Source of the DNA: Agrypnia vestita
Taxonomy: Eukaryota; Arthropoda; Insecta; Trichoptera; Phryganeidae
Length of the DNA stretch: 64,000 nucleotides
Assembly: GCA_016648135.1 (NCBI GenBank)
Contig: JADDOH010000500.1
Coordinates: 18,293 to 82,292 of the forward strand
Reading direction: 5' to 3'
The notes below the pieces were generated by a model. The model was not told where the DNA came from. It saw only the letters and a program-made list of their open reading frames with translations, and did not search any database. How positions within the stretch are numbered: position 1 is the stretch's first letter; each line of letters starts with the position of its first letter. Shown here piece after piece: positions 59,993 to 64,000 of the stretch. A program made the position numbers and the translations under genes.

Positions 59993-60780
59993 ACTAGCTG
60001 TTCGTACCCGGCGTTGCACGGGTTAAGGATTAAGTTGAAAATAAATTTGTGGGGGGAAACAAAGCTTTGATTCGAACGGCATAGATTTGCATCGAAAATA
60101 TATCAGGGGGAGGAGAAAACGTTAAAAAGGAGTGAGGAAATATAGCCTATGTTACCTGCCGAGTCCTAAAGAATAAGTTTCCAAATTTTGAGTCCGATCG
60201 GTTTAAGCGGTACAGATTTGCATCGAAAGAATGTCAGGGGGAGGGGAATGGGTATAAGAATAGAGGTAAAATCTCGCCTACGTTACTCGCCGAGTTCTAA
60301 AGAATATGTTTCCAAATTTTGAGTCCGATCGGTCAAACGGTACAGATTTGCATCGAAAATATGTCAAGGGAGGGGAAGGTGTAAAGGAGGGAAATATTGC
60401 CTATGTTACTCGCCGAGTCTTAAAGAATAAGTTTCTAAATTTTAAGTCCGATCGGTCAAACGGTACAGATTTGCATCGAAAATATGTCATGGGGAGGGGA
60501 ATAGCTATAAGAATAGGAGAGAAATATCGCCTATGTTACATGCTGAGTCCGAAAGAATAAGTTTCCAAACATTGATTCCGATCGGTCAAATGGTACAGAT
60601 TTGCATCGAAAATATGTCATGGGGAGGGGAAAGGGTATGAGAATAGGGAGAAAATGTTACCTATGTTACCCGCCGGGTCCCAAAGTATAAGTATGCAAAA
60701 TTTGAATCGAATCGGACAAACGGTGTGGATTTGTATAGAGAACAGACAGACAGACAGACATTGAGTTTTATATGTATAGA
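59993..60780 (+). repeat. ~130-bp tandem repeat, about 5.5 copies, with TE-like ends
   Basis: Opens aactagctgttcgtacccgg and closes gacagacagacagacattga plus ttttatatgtatagat, a frame common to an insect dispersed repeat. Between them, units of 123-131 bp recur with aagaataagtttccaaattt (about 60169, 60299, 60422, 60552, 60682), gatcggtcaaacggtacaga and gcctatgttac. The copy at 40620-41290 is in the opposite orientation. Confidence 0.85.
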
Positions 60781-60912
60781 TTGAAGTAAACCATTTCAAA
60801 GGTGATTTTTTTTTTTAAATATAGAGACAAACACGGAAAACGTGTTGCATCAATATTCTTACTATTTTCAAATATAAGTGAAACGCTTGTGCTATGAAAA
60901 TAGGACTAACTT

Positions 60913-60994
60913 GCTGGTGTCCTGGAATGGAACTCGAACCACCGACCAGTAGATCACAAGGCGAGCGACACGACCACTACACCACCAAGCCACT
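60913..60994 (-). repeat. tRNA-like sequence (SINE head)
   Basis: Minus strand: A-box TGGTGTAGTGGTCG and B-box GGTTCGAGTTCC at tRNA spacing, with the ends roughly pairing (GCTTGGTGG/CCAGGACACC region). Different from the 1557 family in sequence. Confidence 0.45.
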
Positions 60995-61009
60995 CTTATA
61001 AGACAAACT

Positions 61010-61440
61010 ACGCGGGTGTGACATAACCGTTTCGTTTCACATCGATTTTGCTTCAAAACGGAGTGCATATTTCAAAAGTGAGCGCCGCGCCGCCGGTAAC
61101 AAAGCGGGCGTCGAGTCGTCTTGCGGCTCCCGCCCACTCCAGGAATTTCCCGTCGGTACATCACTCCGAATTAATTAGTTGTCGGAGTTCGTTCCGCGGA
61201 TCAACTTGCATCGAGTAATTGATAAAGTAACCGGCTACACGCCGCCAGAGCGCGAGCTCGCATGACTGAGCGCGCCGCGCCGTGTCGAAACCAGTCAATT
61301 CGTAATATGGCTGCGAAGTTTTCCACCCAATATATCCCGAACGGAAAGTTGGTTAAACCTTATTCGGAGGTAATGTGGGAAGTGGGGAAATTGCTTTAAT
61401 TTTACACGACTGCCGATTGGTGCGAACGCTCCCGCTTACA
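61010..61440. promoter_or_regulatory. CpG-rich island, candidate host promoter
   Basis: About 430 bp much richer in G, C and CpG than any neighbour and without a repeat partner in the window. It contains ggaatttccc (61142-61151), a perfect Rel/NF-kB-type site, and several gcgccgcgcc runs. It could be a host-gene promoter or first exon. Direction is unknown. Confidence 0.35.
61307..61399 (+). CDS. possible first coding exon
   Basis: ATG at 61307 inside the CpG island begins MAAKFSTQYIPNGKLVKPYS. After codon 21 (GAG) the sequence reads GTAATG (61370), a weak splice-donor form in phase 0; if unspliced the frame ends after 31 codons. Nothing identifies the protein. Listed because position and composition are exon-like; chance is a real alternative. 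Confidence 0.2.
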   Translation: MAAKFSTQYIPNGKLVKPYSEVMWEVGKLL

Positions 61441-62157
61441 TTTTTTAGAACGTTTTCTTCAAGTATAGCGTTTTTCAAATAAATTTTATTTTATACATTT
61501 TAATTAAATAACTTTGTATAAATCACTTACAACTAACTATACATTACATTGCATTATTAATAATCAGATAAATTTCATGAATAGCCCGTTACTAGATATA
61601 TTTCCCATTTCGGCGTCCACCCCTCAATTATCCCCTTCATATTGTTTTTATTTCCATATGTGTGCAACATTTTCAAAAAAATATAAAATAAAGCAAATAC
61701 TAAACACAGAATTAAGCAAGAATGTATAACACCTATATATTGTAACGGGATGCGGTTGTGGAAGGCAAATGAAAACACTAAAACAATTTAAAACTATAAT
61801 TTATTACGCGAAAATCACAAAAATCAATCAAAAAATGGATTTGAATTTAATCTAAGTACTGTTTGTAAATTTATACTTACTTAATAGTTTTTGAAAATCC
61901 ACACGCTTATTATTGCACTGTTTCTTTACGCTGATGTTATTGCTTTGATTACTTTCTAGAAAATTCCATTCAATATTCGCATGTACATCCTTTATTTACT
62001 ACCGCAGGAATATACGCGCTAATCACACTGACTCGCTCTGTTGCTAATGTCGCAATGGTTAAACGACAATCAAACACTAATGCATAGTGCAACGCCCCTT
62101 ACTTTTATAGATAAATAAGTGTCTTTCTCAATCTTTTGAGATGTTACGATAGCTGCC

Positions 62158-62205
62158 TACTTCGGTCACTAATAATGATTTCGGTCATTATTAGTGACCG
62201 AAGTA
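62158..62205. repeat. perfect 21-bp hairpin
   Basis: TACTTCGGTCACTAATAATGA (62158-62178) and its exact complement (62185-62205) flank a 6-nt loop tttcgg. It lies inside the LTR-like block 61739-62505. This is the longest perfect short hairpin in the window. Confidence 0.8.
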
Positions 62206-62442
62206 CCCAAATTTAGATTTTGACTTGCCAGATCTAACTTGGTAGTAAGCGTCCGATACGAACAGACGTGCTCGCACTGCCTTTCGTGGCGGAAATTTAT
62301 TAACAACACTCTGGAGATGCCTGTTGTGATTCAGGCGAAACGACAGTTGACAAATGGTCCTTCTAAGGACCAGATTTTGACGCGGGTTACCCCCAAAGAA
62401 ATTTATACTAACATTTCTAACACCCGTGAAAATCTTTATTAT

Positions 62443-62443
<1 letters not shown>

Positions 62444-62475
<32 letters not shown>
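62444..62475. repeat. (TA)n microsatellite
   Basis: About 14 TA units, followed by gtgacgtaataa. Confidence 0.95.
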
Positions 62476-62478
<3 letters not shown>

Positions 62479-62505
62479 CGTAATAAATCATGTTCGTCAC
62501 ACTCC

Positions 62506-63870
62506 TTCGCGGAACAGTAAAACAATATTATTACTGATGAAATCATTCGAGTCCACGTAGGTACTGTGCGCGTTTTTCAGAACCGCATACGTTTGCGAAC
62601 TTTTAGCAGCGTTATCGGTCAATTCGGAACAACATGGCTTCATTCGGGCTTTGACACTCTGCCGTACGAGATGTGAAAACTACGCACTCTGTTGAGAGGT
62701 AAGATGTTTAATTGTAGATTTATGCTAATGATGAATTTTTATCAGGGTTTTTACGACGAGATCACAAGGTGAAGCCGTCTTCGGATGTCAAGCATGCGGC
62801 CTGCTGAGAACTCGAGGTCCAGCACAAGGGCAGGGGACCACCTGGCAGCGTAGAAGTCAGCATCCATGGACCCAGTGGATGCCGGTCTCACCCTGACCTG
62901 ATGTAGTACATCTTGGCGTGATGCAGGAGATAAGCATTGTCGGAACAGTTCCGTTCTTACGCCGAAAGACCTGGTATTATCTGATCTCATACTATATTTC
63001 AAGTACCCGTCATACCGTTCAGCGTCACGGCGACGTAAAGTTTTGTGAAGCACGGAGGTTTGGAAGAAATATGCAGCATCTGTGGTCTATTCATAAAGAC
63101 ATGTTGAGCATCATGTGGATGCGTTGTTGTACGTGTTAATTGTGTCTCATCCAATTTGAATGTAAATTCTGACCTGATGATTTCCCGTTCCCCGACATCT
63201 GCGCTGGCGCCACCGCCTGTAGAGTCTTAAAAATATAGTTTAAGCTGCCTTCTCCCTTGTATCGCGGCCGTCAGCGACGATGTCGCGGAGAGGGCAATTT
63301 ATTTTAAATTAGAATTTAAGATTTCAATTAACCAAATTTAGCAATATCTTTGAATTTGCCTGTTGTCGCTCTTTCATGGCACAGATCATTGTTAGTAGTT
63401 TATTGAATAAATGCTTATGTTGATTGCACAAAATGTCTTGTTATGTAAACCCATCTTTGTTAATCTGTTGCAACTTGAACTTGTTAATATAAGAGGCACC
63501 TGAAGCGGCTCGAGAGAGAAAGTTCAGTGCGCATATCACCGAAAGGACCCTGAGATTGAAATAGAGGAGTAAGGTTAGTCCCATTCTTCTCCGATTGAAC
63601 TAGCTGGTGATGACGAGGGGTTCAGATCATGAGGATCTGAACTCCACGTCATAATACACATAAAGAAAACCGTGTTTCCCTACCCGCCAAGTTTTCTCCA
63701 CAACCACCCACCGGTGGTTATGGTGGTGGATAGCCCTTAAATTATGCGAGTTTGGTGGGGGTGGCTGCGCGTGGGTGGGAGTGGGTGACGAAAATGTGCT
63801 TTCTAGCACATTGATTTGTTATGGAAAGGCCGCAAATGCCTCAGATTGTTTCAAAATAGGCGCGCCGACT
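62506..63870. other. unassigned, GC-richer region
   Basis: From 62740 to 63290 the composition is mixed and coding-like, with overlapping frames on both strands (100 codons minus 62751-63053; 73 codons plus 62918-63139) but no domain I know. aataaatgc (63405-63411) could be a poly(A) signal for a plus-strand transcript. ccaccggtgg and repeated ggtggtgg follow at 63700-63790. Confidence 0.25.
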
Positions 63871-63871
63871 G

Positions 63872-64000
63872 TGTCGGTGAGTCTAGAATGTTTCTAAAAA
63901 ACCCGTTCTAGAAAGTTCTCGAAGGAAAAGGTTCTAGAAAATTCTAAAAACTAAAAAAAAAAAAGTTCTATAAGGTTTTAAACTGAGTGGCGGAATGTGT
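63872..64000 (+). promoter_or_regulatory. heat-shock-element array and TATA-like box at right edge
   Basis: TTCtaGAAagTTCtcGAA (63906-63923) is four perfectly alternating nTTCn/nGAAn units; TTCtaGAAaaTTC (63932-63944) is three more, and GAAtgTTtC lies at 63886. A TATAAG box at 63969-63974 and then gagtggcgg (63984-63992) follow. The order HSE, TATA, agtggcgg matches the LTR at 6404 (TATA 6556, tagtggcggtcatg), so this is probably the 5' part of a related LTR starting near TGTCGG (63872). A host heat-shock promoter is the alternative. The window ends before it can be resolved. Confidence 0.6.

Larger units (their letters stand above)
61739..62505 (-). mobile_element. LTR-like block with TATA box
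   Basis: Plus-strand ends TGTAACG (61739) and CGTCACA (62499-62505) are inverted with one mismatch. On the minus strand there is a TATAAAAG box at about 62118-62111 and an AATAAA signal before the end CCCGTTACA. A relative is at 1811. No target duplication. A (TA)n tract lies inside near 62444-62475. Confidence 0.45.

Overview
The window is animal nuclear DNA, almost certainly from an insect and by inference probably a lepidopteran. It is AT-rich and has no operons, rRNA, CRISPR array or bacterial signals. It carries a perfect run of the insect telomere motif TTAGG, mariner elements, tRNA-derived SINEs, many decayed LINE 3' ends, a Penelope-like element and LTRs. I could not demonstrate a complete host gene. 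Nearly everything that can be identified is mobile or tandemly repeated DNA, and the only long intact reading frame is a mariner transposase.

Layout. 1-4.3 kb: small repeats, a SINE tail inside a MITE, an LTR-like block, a 33-bp minisatellite and an RTE-type LINE 3' end. 4.5-11.7 kb: a foldback with hammerhead-like cores, then a 2.59-kb tandem duplication. Each copy holds a Penelope-type end, a 550-bp LTR and a ~1.1-kb near-complete palindrome flanked by TTAA; an ATC/TCA microsatellite separates the copies. 11.95-13.24 kb: a complete mariner. 16-26 kb: an LTR remnant, MITEs, tRNA-like sequences, LINE remnants and SINEs. 26-32.9 kb: mostly unassigned, with GC-richer blocks. 32.9-36.4 kb: a tandem-repeat district ending in a promoter-bearing LTR. 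37-42 kb: LINE and transposase scraps, a large inverted repeat, the (TTAGG)13 tract and a ~130-bp tandem repeat. 44-47.3 kb: a degraded Penelope-like element (reverse transcriptase, GIY-YIG domain and a hammerhead-like motif, in order) and a Jockey-like LINE end. 50.1-52.3 kb: an old mariner broken by two later insertions. 52.8-64 kb: MITEs, LINE ends, a second ~130-bp tandem array, a CpG-rich block that may be a host promoter or first exon, an LTR, and at the right edge a promoter-like sequence with an array of heat-shock elements.

How it fits together. The window is a stratified transposon graveyard with one young resident, the mariner. The most coherent new signals are: (i) heat-shock-factor-like sites just upstream of the TATA box in a 550-bp LTR family, with a related array at the right edge; (ii) a TTAA-flanked element that is one long palindrome; (iii) hammerhead-like cores recurring beside Penelope-type sequence; and (iv) nested insertions that give relative ages. 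Coordinates of decayed elements are approximate, and family names rest on motifs read by eye.
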